From: Chara braunii
Lineage: Eukaryota > Streptophyta > Charophyceae > Charales > Characeae
Direction of reading: 5' to 3'
DNA length: 26,995 bases
Assembly: GCA_003427395.1 (NCBI GenBank)
Contig: BFEA01000059.1
Coordinates: 3,496,261-3,523,255 of the forward strand
The translations under genes and the position numbers were made by a program. The notes beneath the pieces are model-generated. The model did not search any database. It was given only the letters and a program-made list of their open reading frames with translations, and had not been told where the DNA came from. Positions within the stretch are counted from its first letter, which is position 1. Each line of letters begins with the position of its first letter. Of this stretch, positions 1 to 8,723 are shown in pieces.

Positions 1-130
1 TTCGTGGATGTTTTGCTGGCTTGTGATGGGGTGTGAACCGACAGTCTGTAGAGTTTTCCATCCGGTGTGGGTGAGTGATAGTCTACTTTGATTTTCGTTA
101 AGGTAGATTATCATTTACAGTGTAAACAGT
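1..130. other. Unassigned flank left of the hammerhead ribozyme
   Basis: There is no usable ORF and no match to the modules found elsewhere in the window. The stretch is moderately AT-rich and runs directly into the outer stem of the hammerhead at 131. It is probably part of the same element as the ribozyme, whose left end lies outside the window; that is inference. Confidence 0.4.
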
Positions 131-212
131 GAGGGGATTTTGCAAACTGTTGAGGGTTCAGCCTCCTGATGAGTCGGTGAAACTCCGACGAAACAGTTTG
201 TCACAACCCCTC
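131..212 (+). ncRNA. Type III hammerhead self-cleaving ribozyme
   Basis: All conserved core positions are present. CTGATGA lies at 166-172, and GAAA at 190-193 closes onto stem III. Stem II is GTCGG (173-177) with CCGAC (185-189), loop TGAAACT. Stem I is GAGG (152-155) with CCTC (162-165), loop GTTCAG. Stem III is CAAACTG (143-149) with CAGTTTG (194-200), plus the T150-A193 pair, and continues past an irregular internal loop into GAGGGG (131-136) with CCCCTC (207-212). The predicted cleavage triplet is GTT at 149-151, with the cut after T151. Stems I and II are closed by loops and stem III is open, so this is the type III arrangement known from plant retrozymes and viroid-like RNAs. The two loops could make the usual tertiary contact. 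Only one copy is present in the window. Known elements of this kind often carry two in direct repeat. Confidence 0.92.
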
Positions 213-302
213 GTTTGTTGTCCTCTACTCTCTCTCTGCCTACGGTTTACCGGGCAGTTCTGTTTGTGACGATATATATATACAGGGTTACCTGACCGAA
301 CG

Positions 303-386
303 TTTGGGGGCCCCCGGGCTGGCCCCCGAATGTTCGGGCGTTCGGGGTCCCGTTCGGGGGCCGAACACCTCCAGGTTCGGCCCCCG
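303..386. repeat. GC-rich nested inverted repeats
   Basis: The segment is strongly GC-rich between AT-rich flanks and is built from reiterated GTTCGG/CCGAAC and GGGGGCC blocks. The best hairpin is GGGGGCCGAAC (356-366) with GTTCGGCCCCC (375-385), 11 bp perfect, loop ACCTCCAG. GTTCGGGGGCCGAAC at 352-366 is itself palindromic, so alternative folds compete. It lies about 90 bases downstream of the hammerhead. The 213-302 interval between them holds a short CTGCC/GGCAG hairpin and a (TA)n run, and no gene. Confidence 0.8.
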
Positions 387-400
387 CCAAAAACTATTTT

Positions 401-757
401 GGGGCCTAAAAATAAGTTTTTTTTTCTGAGTGTTTTTTTGTGAGTTCTCTATGATGTAACCTACACGCCCATAAATTTTGAACCCATTCTACTAAGCCAA
501 ACAAACATTAAAAATCGTCGAAGATGGGGGTGTCAAAACATGCTCGCCGACTCACTATTTTATTTTTGTTCACTTTTAACTTTTTGTTTTCACTTTATTT
601 CGGGGCCTAAGCCTAAAAAACATTATTATTTTTCGAAAATATTTTAACGAGTTATTGATTATGTAAACTACATATCTGTAAATTTTCAGGGTATTTGTCA
701 ATGCCAAAAAATAATTAAAAATCGGCAAAGATGGCGGTGTCGAAAAGGTGCATGCAC
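401..757. repeat. Dimeric AT-rich repeat, about 200-bp period
   Basis: Two diverged direct copies start at 401 and 602 with GGGGCCTAA. They share AT-rich middles (ATGATGTAACCTACA against ATTATGTAAACTACAT). They end at about 522-547 and 730-757 with AAAAATCGKCRAAGATGG, then the GGTGTC box and a CATGC. The repeat stops just before module A at 760. It could be a solo terminal repeat or SINE tail; no diagnostic protein or RNA feature settles this. Confidence 0.65.
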
Positions 758-1333
758 ACTGTCGAGAGCATCGGTCCCGCACGGGGACCCTCCCGGCCGC
801 ATCACGCAGGATTATGCAGGACCTCATCACAGAGCGTTTCAGCCGCTCCGGCCGAGTACGCCAGCCGTACCTCTCGCGAGCCCCTACGATAGGACAGGGT
901 CACTCGAGGCACCGCTTACCTCCACCTGCGGGAGTTGTCACCATCCCTTAGGTGGGCGTATCCCCGCCGAGCTATTGAACCACATGCGAAAGCTTTTCAT
1001 ATGCAATTGCAAAGGTGGCCCAGCCGAGGGCGTTTCTCGCTCGCTGTAGCATAGGGGATACGCTCGGTCGAACGCCCAAAATTGAACCCGCACGCGAATC
1101 GACGCACTGGGGGGCTGAAGTCCCAAGCGCGACCCGGCGTCGGTCGACTAGGACGCACCCTACACACCACGCGTTACGCCACAACACTCACACTTACCAC
1201 GCATAACACATGGACACATACAAAACAACCACTACAAACAACACCACGACACAACAATAGTCCTAGTCCCTTCAGTATCCGACCCATAACTCTATGCAGC
1301 AAGAATCAGATAGGTATCGCGCGCTCGATTTCC

Positions 1334-1340
1334 TTATAAG
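1334..1340 (+). promoter_or_regulatory. TATA-like box in module A copy 1
   Basis: TTATAAG stands at the position that reads TATAAAA in module A copies 2 and 3 (5120, 5660) and TTATAAG in copy 4 (22064). All are followed by the same chain of hairpins. Conserved placement in diverged copies suggests a core promoter, with the hairpin chain lying in the transcribed leader. No transcription start can be read from sequence alone. Confidence 0.4.
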
Positions 1341-1678
1341 TACCGAGCGAGAGCATGGCCTCCTCATATCAACCAGCCATGCGGGCATACGCAAGCACTC
1401 ACGCTGATGGGGTACTATGTAGTACTCGTAGCCTCGCGGCCCTTGATAATCTCGAGGGTCGCGTTCGACGTTCACGTGTCGGCTGACAGACGCTTGGAGG
1501 GGTAATCTCTCGACGCCAGACAACCGCCATGTGCGGTTGAAGACCACACCCTTTTCTGCACCCTGTGCAAAAGGGTTGAGTAGACAACTCCAAACTGTCG
1601 TGGCAGTCAAATATCAAGGCGTTTGACTTTGACGGCTGCCACGGACTACAACGTCCAACCATAATAACTCTAAGAAGC

Positions 1679-1702
1679 AAAAGGTCAAAGGGGACCTTTT
1701 TT
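1679..1702 (+). terminator. Hairpin followed by T6, terminator-like
   Basis: AAAAGGTC (1679-1686) pairs perfectly with GACCTTTT (1693-1700), and the T run extends to six (1697-1702). An identical structure closes module A copy 4. T4 or longer is the Pol III termination signal, so this could end a short Pol III transcript of module A. It is degenerate in copies 2 and 3. Confidence 0.35.
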
Positions 1703-2332
1703 CTCTCAGTGCAACACCTACTTAATCACTATGAGCGGCCTCAATGGGTCGGGCGAACACAAGAAACATGATATAAAAGTTATGAGATAAAAGACGATCA
1801 CTCTCACAATCACGGTGTGGCTTCCTTCAAATATATATATACACAGATAATCATATGCAAAACCAAGTCTGGAATTCAATTCACAGAACGTACATGTAAA
1901 CGCATCAAAAATTCACATCAACAGAGCACACACTACACGGGGTCAACTTCAACCATTCTTTGCGCTCACACCCCTCGCTTTAGCCATACAAGTCTCACTC
2001 TTTGCGCAACTCTCAAAATAAAGTACTCAGCAGCTTTATTAAATGGTCATTCAATTAAAGTCCGGGAAAAAACACAACCAATAAATCAAACCACACGGCT
2101 AAAGTCTTTTAGGTTAAGTGGCAATAGTGAATTAGAGTTGAGCCGGAAACCGACCTGTTATCAAAGGATAAAAGAAGGTGATCCCTGTAGGATCAATTTG
2201 AAGATAGTCAAGACTTGAATCAATATGAATAAAAGTGACCTGCAATGCAGCACGGGCCAGTACCCAAGTCATGCTTGAGTGATCAAGATATAATCCTACC
2301 TTCCTAACTAACCTCTGATGTTTATCTAAAAA
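1703..2332. repeat. Module B copy 1: AT-rich spacer
   Basis: Near-identical to 22433-23055 and more distantly related to 6071-6859. Shared blocks include the track with CCCCTCGCTTTAGCC, the TTTAATGGTCATTCAAT box and the GACCTGTTATCA box. An AATAAA lies at 2017-2022 but is not kept at the same place in the 6071 copy, so it is weak evidence for a poly(A) signal. A 133-codon open frame (1817-2218) has near equivalents in the other near-identical copy but lacks any recognisable domain, and is not called a gene. Confidence 0.6.
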
Positions 2333-2560
2333 TGTAAGAAATTACGACAGTATATCCCCTAAACAGGATGGATTGCCAGATTTCTCNTAACTGAGAATAT
2401 TNNAACTCCTTAATTTCTGCAAAATTTCGGCAGCGCTTCCCGTAGGAAANGTGCCTTCCCAGAATTTCNACGAGTCCAAAAATGACTAACTCTTTCAGAT
2501 TTGTAGAAATTTCGGCAGCGCTTCCCGTAGGAAAAGGAGGCTGCCAAGATTTATACAAAG
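2333..2560. repeat. Alpha hairpin array, copy 1 (3 units)
   Basis: Three units of the form AGAAATTNCGGCAG, inner hairpin, then a complementary arm. The clearest is GGCAGC (2514-2519) with GCTGCC (2540-2545), enclosing TTCC CGTA GGAA. The preceding unit near 2432 pairs GGCA with TGCC around the same inner hairpin. The first unit near 2345 pairs GRCA with TGCC around an unrelated interior. Several Ns fall here; copy 23056-23283 reads the same region without ambiguity. Confidence 0.7.
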
Positions 2561-2926
2561 CTGAAAACAGANNGACAAAGCGAAGCTATACTTGGGACTA
2601 ACTCCTGACACTTACTTGGAAGGTATAATCAGCGACAATCTGTACGACCTCTTGATNAGGNTGTGNGANAACACTGATCCTAACTCCTAGTAGAGTCAGT
2701 CCTATCTTATCCCAAGCTGTCCCTCCCATCACCCATCCTACTTGCCTATAACTCTAGCACTCGGCGAGCATCTAAAACAACTAAACTATCAAAGAGATGC
2801 CCCAGAGTGGGAGCCCACAAACATGCATAACCAAACATATCTCACAATCNCACATTNATTTNGTCCAAGTAGTTCGTTGNATCGCTCAGTTCCTTCCNTT
2901 TTACATCCCCCTTTCCTATGNCATAC
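2561..2926. other. Spacer between alpha and beta arrays
   Basis: No gene or hairpin array is seen. The spacer is near-identical to 23284-23650. It carries a conserved block with CTCTAGCACTCGGCGAGCA, which has a diverged partner after the alpha array at about 7587-7605. That shows the alpha-to-second-array order is shared by all three copies. Confidence 0.6.
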
Positions 2927-4184
2927 GGTCAGACAAGGCNCTAACCCTAGGGTATGNCTGACCTGCCTAGGTACACATTCAAGTAAAGTACGCACATTTG
3001 GACTGCCCTAACCCTAGGGTATGCCCAACATAACATGAACTGTACACATAAGGCATATGACCAGACCGCCCTAACCCTAGGGTACGTCTGGCTTCTGCCT
3101 AACTGACGACAAAGAGCATAGAACTGGGCTNCCCNAACCCTNGGGTATGCCNAATCTGCTTTAAACAAAGTTACATACGNCATCATTCTAGACCATCCCT
3201 ACCCCAGGGGTANGTTTAGCTTGCCTGAANATAAGTNCAAACGACAAAAAGNTGGACCGCCCTAACCCTAGGGTACGTCCAACCCACAACACATCTACGA
3301 CAAAAGCATATCACTAGGCCGCCNTAACCCTAGGGTACNCCTAGNTAGCCATACAGTTTNAGTTACATAAGGCNATGTGATCANGCTGNCCTAACCCTAG
3401 GNTGTGCCTGATCTNCCTGAACAGTTATAAACANCGAAANGCNGGACCGNCNTAACCNTAGGGTACGTCNAACTTACTTTAAACGACAAAGGCTTATTGC
3501 TAGGCCGCCCTAACCCTAGGGTACGCCTAATTAGCCATTCAACAGAAAATATGGTACAAATACTGTCACAGACTTTACGTTTTTTCTTNTCTTGTTAGGC
3601 AGTCAATCNGACCTTCCCAACTAGTNGAACTTCCGATTCAGCCTCATGTTTAGAAGGGGGAATAAAATCAGATTTATACTAACTCTCTGCTCCTTAGTGT
3701 TATCATGAGCATATAACTGAACCGCCCTAACCCTAGGGTATGTTCAGTCTGCCCAGTTACCTTTGTTTTACTCTTCATCTGTTTCCCTCTTCCTTAGTTC
3801 TACCTGACTTACNGANTGNCTTTCCCCACNCGGGGCGCCCGGTCTGTCAGAAATATAAGTTCAAATTGTATATATATCAAGTTTTATACTCTGGTTGACC
3901 ATTTAGTTCATGGCTCATGGCTAAGCCGCCCTAACCCTAGGGTACGCTTAGTCTTTGTGTTGTTACTCTCTCAGAAGAAAACACGCACCACAACTCATTA
4001 AAATAAACACCAGGATTCTGAGCCTTCCCCACCCGGGGTGCCCATCCTCCTGTTCAGAAACCCTAAAATAAAACAGCGACTGATTCTATCCCACCCGGGT
4101 AGATCAACCATAAGAGCCACTCATTCAGATCAGCAAACCTCAATAAAACATAGCACTGAGCCCACATCCACTCGGAGGGGCTCA
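2927..4184. repeat. Beta hairpin array, copy 1 (about 16 hairpins)
   Basis: Same array as 23651-24908, with scattered Ns. Each unit is a variable outer stem around CCCTAACCCTAGGGTA or a GC-rich relative. Examples readable here are CCAGAC/GTCTGG (near 3062-3092), GGAC/GTCC (near 3254), CTGAAC/GTTCAG (near 3718-3748), CTAAGC/GCTTAG (near 3923) and TGAGCCC/GGGCTCA (near 4157). Spacers are AT-rich and unrelated to one another. The 4185-4442 stretch after it holds the CGGTCAAACGCATGC box also found after the gamma array, and no gene. Confidence 0.88.
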
Positions 4185-4442
4185 TCCTTGGGTTAACCCG
4201 GTCAAACGCATGCATAGCACCTTTCTCCTACCTTTCCCCAATTTAGCTTTGTCTGATTTCCCTCAAAGAATATCTGATCTCTCATATGCACTTTGTTAAT
4301 TTAACCTTCCACAAAGCATGTTCTGACATACATAATAAAACAACACAAAAATAATAATCTTTGAAAGTTACGTTCAGATACCCAAAGGAGTACTGTAGTT
4401 AGGGGAAGGGATCACACGCGTTAGACGAAAGTTATACCTGAA

Positions 4443-4526
4443 GTTCCCTGCCTCTAGAACCCTGCCTGGGTTCCGTCAGAGCTCTCGCAATCGGTGGGGC
4501 GAACCTCCCACAGAGGCCTTGGTGCG
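4443..4526. repeat. Module D copy 1: hairpin linker
   Basis: Begins GTTCCCTGCC and contains GAACCC (4457-4462) with GGGTTC (4468-4473), 6 bp perfect, loop TGCCT. The 8738 copy has GAACTC/GAGTTC, a compensated change. Here D runs into a new module A at 4527. The copies at 8724 and 25167 run into module E, so D is a module junction. Confidence 0.75.
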
Positions 4527-5480
4527 GTGTCGAGCGCATCGGTCCGGCACCGCACGGGGGCAGCGCGGGACCCTCCCGACTGCGTCACGCAGGAGTTGGT
4601 TTTTAAAACCCTTCGTCGCAAGATACATGGAGCTTCCACAAGCCGCTCCGGCCGAGTGCGCCAGCCACACCTCTCGCGAGCTCCTACGACAGGATAGAGC
4701 CTACGTGAGGCACGACTTACCTACACCTTACGGGAGCTGTCACCTCCCTTTGGCGTATCCCCGCCGAGCTACCAGCCCACAGTACGAAAGCTACTCAGTT
4801 GCAATCGCAGAGGTGGACCAGCCAAGGGCGTTTCTCGTTTGCTGTAGCATAGGGGGTAACCGCGGTAATACGCCTCTATCGAACCCGCTCGCGAATCGGC
4901 ATCTTGGGGGGCTGAGGTCCCAATCGTGACCCGTCGTCGGTCGACTAGGACGAATCCCACACACCACGCGCACTCCACTTTACAAATACACTTGCACACA
5001 AAACAACACATATACGAGACGACACAACACAAACAACGCGACAGCGCTCCTAGCCCCTCGGTAGCCAACCCATAACTTTCCAACGTGGAAATGGAATAGG
5101 CGTCGCGCGCGAGACTAGGTATAAAACCGCGCGGACGCAGGGCTATCGCATATCGACTCGCAATGCAATTGTACGCAAGCAGTCGCAATGAAGGCGTACT
5201 ACGTGGTACCCATTCTCACGCGGTCCCCGTTAATCGCGGGGGCCGCGTTCGACACTCAAGTGTCGGCTGACACGCGCCTTGAGGGTTAATCTCTCGACGC
5301 TGGACAACCGTCATGCGCGGTTGAAGACCACACCCTCTTCTGCACCATGTGCGGAGGGGTTGAGTAGACAACTTTAAGCTGTCGTGGCGGTCGAACATCA
5401 AGGGGTTTGACTTTGACGGCTGCCACGGACCACAACGTCCAACTAAAACAACAAAAAAAACTCCAAAGAGCAAAAGATAA
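4527..5480 (+). repeat. Module A copy 2: hairpin-rich leader
   Basis: Homologous to 760-1702 but well diverged, with the same hairpins in the same order. GTACT ACGT GGTAC lies near 5196. CGCGGTCCCCG/CGGGGGCCGCG is at 5219-5247 with one G-T wobble. GACAC TCAA GTGTC is near 5251-5264. ACCGT/GCGGT is near 5307, with a wobble where copy 1 has a Watson-Crick pair. The GCAC/GTGC-capped hairpin lies near 5333-5359, and the GTGGC/GCCAC long stem near 5383-5430. A TATAAAA box is at 5120. The terminal hairpin with T6 is lost. Short ORFs here have no support. Confidence 0.75.
5120..5126 (+). promoter_or_regulatory. TATA-like box in module A copy 2
   Basis: TATAAAA sits between GC-rich CGCGCG and CCGCGCGG blocks, at the same place relative to the downstream hairpins as the boxes at 1334, 5660 and 22064. 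Confidence 0.4.
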
Positions 5481-5509
5481 GGAATGGGCCGAAGGTTCCC
5501 TGCCTAATA

Positions 5510-6070
5510 AACAAAATCATAGCCCTGGGATACCCTCCTTTTTTCGCGCGGCGTCTGTGGCATAAAACAATCTCAAACATTTGCCAATATCTGTCGGTCC
5601 CTTTGTAATCCCATAACTTTTTACACGCCAGGGCGGTAACGTCGCGCGTGGAATTTTAATATAAAATTGTGCAGCCGAGGGCCTACCTCATACCAACCCG
5701 CAATGCAGGCGTACGCATGCAGTCGCGATGATGGCGTACTATGTAGTGCCCATAATCAAGTGGCCCCTCGTGAAATCGAGTACCGCTTATGACACTCGAG
5801 TGTCTGACTTGAAGTGTCGTGAGGGCCTAACCCTTCATGACATTGCACGGCTGAAGGAATAGTCGTGCAGCCGCCGCGACATCTCCGACTCTTAGCCTGA
5901 GTGTCTCGGTAGGCAAATCAAATAGGCTCTGCGCGAGGGAAAACCCCTCCCCTGCAGAGCCTAGGGCTTGGGGTGTCCTGGACAAGGACCTCGAATCCCG
6001 GCCCAGGACCAAACGTCCAACTAAGAAAATCATAAAAAAGCAGGAACAAAAATAGAAGTCGGGGCCTCCC
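5510..6070 (+). repeat. Module A copy 3 (partial, most diverged)
   Basis: Lacks the first part of the module and begins upstream of a TATAAAA box at 5660. Retained hairpins are GTACT atgt AGTGC (near 5737), AAGTGG..CTCG with CGAG..CCGCTT (5758-5788) and GACAC TCGA GTGTC (5791-5804). A strong new one pairs TAGGCTCTGC (5923-5932) with GCAGAGCCTA (5954-5963), 10 bp perfect, enclosing GAGGG/CCCTC. It directly follows copy 2, making a tandem of leaders. No ORF here is supported. Confidence 0.65.
5660..5666 (+). promoter_or_regulatory. TATA-like box in module A copy 3
   Basis: TATAAAA stands at the equivalent position to the boxes in the other three module A copies, upstream of the conserved GTACT/AGTGC hairpin. 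Confidence 0.35.
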
Positions 6071-6859
6071 CTAAGTTCCTCAGTCCCAACTTTTGAGTGA
6101 GGCTTTAATATGGGGACTCTTCAACCCATACAAACATTCATCACAAGTATACCCATGTATACGTATATAAGGGTTAAGTATGTGGCGATCACTTTTCACG
6201 GTCCCACTGGGGTTTCTCACAATAATACGTATATGTATGATCACAGGCAACCAAATCCAGAATCTGACTCACAGCACATACCTGCAGTCACATCAACGAA
6301 CCAAATCAACAACCCACACATTACACGGAGTCAACCCTAACCACCTTCGACACTCATACCCCTCGCTTTAGCCGTACAAACCCCAAAACCTCCTGTCCAA
6401 CCAACCTTAATTAAATACTCAGTACCTTTGTTTAATGGTCATTCAATAAAAGTCCGGGTGAAAACTTTAATAAAATAACGAAGATCACCACGGCTAAAGC
6501 GTTTTAGGTTGAGTGTGGAGGGAGAGTTGAAATTGAGTCGTAGACCGACGAATCGACAACCGACCTGTTATCAGTGATAATAGAAAGTGACCCTCAAAAG
6601 GATCAAGCTGGATCTAACCCTGAACTTGAAAAAAAACCTGTAACACACGGCAGACCAATCCCCAAGCTAAGATCATAAGTGTATGGAGAATACAACTTCA
6701 TAGTTCATTCTTGCTCAAAATCTCCCTAAAAGCTAAACCTAAGCCTATATTTAAGTCAATGCTTAGGCTTAGGGTAAACCAACTGCAGAATCTCCCTTAT
6801 TTTGGGTGGGTCGCCTGAATCGCCACCTGTCAAAATATAGTCTATCTCCTTTAAACTAA
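6071..6859. repeat. Module B copy 2, diverged
   Basis: AT-rich. Related to 1703-2332 through the CCCCTCGCTTTAGCC block (near 6360), TTTAATGGTCATTCAAT (near 6431) and GACCGACCTGTTATCA-like text (near 6556). An AATAAA lies at 6445-6450. The 6600-6859 part has no clear match elsewhere in the window and no gene. Confidence 0.5.
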
Positions 6860-7545
6860 GAAAATTTCGGCAGCGCTTCCCGTATAAAAAGTGCATTTTC
6901 AGAGTTTATATAAGTCTAAATATGAAAAATATAAATAATTTCTAACTCTGGAAAGCCAAATTTTGTCTAACTCCCTTAATTAGTAGAAATTTGGGCAGCA
7001 TCCCCTCTAGAAAAGGAGACTTTACAGATTTATACTAAGTCAGATATACAGCAGAAAAATAATCTCTAACTCTTGGAAAGTCAAAACTTGTCCAACTCCC
7101 TGATTTAGTAAAAATTTGGGCAGCATTCCCTTTACAAAGGGACACTTCCCAGATTTATACTAAGTCAGGTTTGAACTCACAAGACAAACTTGAGTCCAAT
7201 TTAGATAAGATTTAACTAACTCTTCAGTTTTGCAGAAATTTCCGCAGCACTCCCTCTTAGAAAAGTGTTATTCCAAAATTTATACAAGACTAAGTTCAGA
7301 TTTTGAAAGTAACTTTGGCTTCCCAAAGTTTAATTTTGTCTAACTCCCTGAATTAGCAGAAATTTTGGCAGCACTCTCTTTAGAAAATGAGACTTCCCAG
7401 ATCTTAACTAAGCCAGATATATGGAAAGGACAAGTTGAACTTTGACAAGTCAAAAGTTGACTAACTTCTTGGATTTGTAGAAATTTCGGCAGCGCTTCCC
7501 GTAGGAAAAGTAGCTTGCCAGATTTATACAAAGTCAAGTATAAGA
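6860..7545. repeat. Alpha hairpin array, copy 2 (6 units, about 122-bp pitch)
   Basis: Units begin near 6861, 6986, 7112, 7235, 7359 and 7480. Each starts AGAAATTTSGGCAGC or a variant and most end with CTTCCCAGATTTATAC-like text. Inner hairpins differ from unit to unit but stay self-complementary. Examples are TTCC CGTA GGAA (7480 unit), TCCCTTT/AAAGGGA (7112 unit), CACT/AGTG (7235 unit) and CTC/GAG (7359 unit). This array has twice as many units as those at 2333 and 23056, so copy number is unstable. Confidence 0.75.
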
Positions 7546-7779
7546 AAATATCTCAGAAAATGTAGGAATTGACACTAACTCCTATGGTTCTAGCACGTGG
7601 CGGACAACTAAAGCAACTACCTATAGAACTGAAATCCAAACAAACTAGTCATCCCATCCAGTCACATGCAAACCAAACCACAATGCAAGTACTTTCATCA
7701 TCCCAAGTTCATTCCATATAAATAGTTTGTGAATCTTCAAGTTCTAGAACCCTTATACCCATCTAACATAAGACATAGA
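7546..7779. other. Spacer between alpha and gamma arrays
   Basis: No gene. It holds a diverged copy of the spacer block with a GTTCTAGCACGTGGCGGAC segment that corresponds to the 2750 and 23475 blocks. This confirms that the gamma array occupies the place held by beta in the other copies. Confidence 0.55.
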
Positions 7780-8464
7780 GCTGGACCATTCGCCATGGAA
7801 ACAATGTCAAGCTTGTCTTTATGATATACACGAACAGGTTGCACAACTATTCCTTTTTTCTTTTGGGCAGATGACTAGGCCATTCGCCATGGAAACAATG
7901 CCTAGTCGCCCTTAGCTGTTTAATATCTAAAGTTTTAATATTTCTCTGACTTTGTTTTAAAAAAAAAGACAAATATGGGCAGGGGACTGAACCATTCACA
8001 GTAGAAACAATGTTCAGCTTGCCCCAAACTATTTTAATTTATACTCTGTATTTTCCCTTCTCTTTTCTTAATGATATAGCTTAACACTGGACCATTCACA
8101 GTAGAAACAATGCCCAGCTGCCAGTTCACATGCAAATATACATAAAAATATTTTCCTTTATACTTAGTTTAAATTATGTGCGTGGTTTTCAGGTTAAACC
8201 ATTCACCATGGAAACAATGCTTAGCCTTAGACAAAAAATCCTCCCTGAGAATAAACAAGAATTTAAACCCCTTCAATCAGACAAACCCTCAGAGTTAACT
8301 AAGGTAGCCAGACCATTCACAGTAGAAATAATGCCTGGTTCCTTAGAAAACAATCAAATAAACACAGCGACCAGGTCATTCACAGTAGAAACAATGCCTG
8401 GTCCTTCAGAAAACAGCCAAATAAACATAGCCATGAGCCATTCACAGTAGAAACAATGCTCAGG
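7780..8464. repeat. Gamma hairpin array (8 hairpins, shared loop core)
   Basis: Eight hairpins share the core CATTCACAGTAGAAACAAT or its CGCCATGG/ACCATGG variants, flanked by variable complementary arms: 1 GCTGGAC/GTCAAGC (7780/7806); 2 GACTAGGC/GCCTAGTC (7873/7900), 8 bp perfect; 3 CTGAAC/GTTCAG (7987/8012); 4 CTGGAC/GCCCAG (8087/8112); 5 GGTTAAAC/GCTTAGCC (8192/8219); 6 CCAGAC/GCCTGG (8308/8333); 7 GACCAGGT/GCCTGGTC (8369/8396); 8 TGAGC/GCTCA (8434/8458). Imperfect stems carry mostly a single A-C mismatch or G-T wobble. Hairpins 2 and 3 also have outer GGGC/GCCC or GGGG/CCCC arms. Short frames such as 8130-8450 simply translate the repeats. Confidence 0.92.
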
Positions 8465-8723
8465 CTTTGGTTGACCCGGTCAAACGCATGCAGTTTACCT
8501 TCCTCCCACCTTCCCCTAGTTCATCCTTAGTCTGCTTTCAATCAAAATAAACTGAAACTTATGCTTCACTATCATACATTCTTTCCATTCAATCTGATTA
8601 GGTCCTGAAGAAAAAACAAAAACCATAGGGACAATCGCATGCATACAACAGTCATACTGCAGGGAGATAGACAAACATGAGTATTTAGTGGGTTATATAA
8701 GTGGAAGACAAATATACATGATC

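Larger units (their letters stand above)
760..1702 (+). repeat. Module A copy 1: hairpin-rich leader
   Basis: This is the first of four related modules. Hairpins in order: GGGCGTT/AACGCCC (about 1028-1077); GTACT atgt AGTAC (1412-1425); CGCGGCCCTTGA/TCGAGGGTCGCG (1435-1463); GACGT TCAC GTGTC (about 1467-1480); ACCGC/GCGGT near 1523; CCCTTTT ct GCAC with GTGC AAAAGGG (1549-1575); a long TGGCAG/CTGCCA stem near 1600-1650; and a terminal AAAAGGTC/GACCTTTT hairpin. Stems persist in the other copies although the sequences differ. A TATA-like box lies at 1334. ORFs here are short and cross the hairpins, so none is called. Confidence 0.75.

Noticed and set aside
1817-2218. 133-codon ORF paralleled at 22547-22942
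   Set aside because: The frame is shared by near-identical DNA; residue changes are frequent, the sequence has no domain, and the related 6071 copy is not open.
760-2332. A complete LTR with TATA, AATAAA and primer-binding site
   Set aside because: TATA-like and AATAAA motifs exist, but I see no TG..CA ends with target duplications, no TGG-type primer-binding site after the module, and no gag-pol frames.
2927-4184. CRISPR array
   Set aside because: Repeats are hairpins with variable arms and irregular spacing (about 55 to 200 bases), spacers are not uniform in length, there are no cas genes, and the context is eukaryotic.
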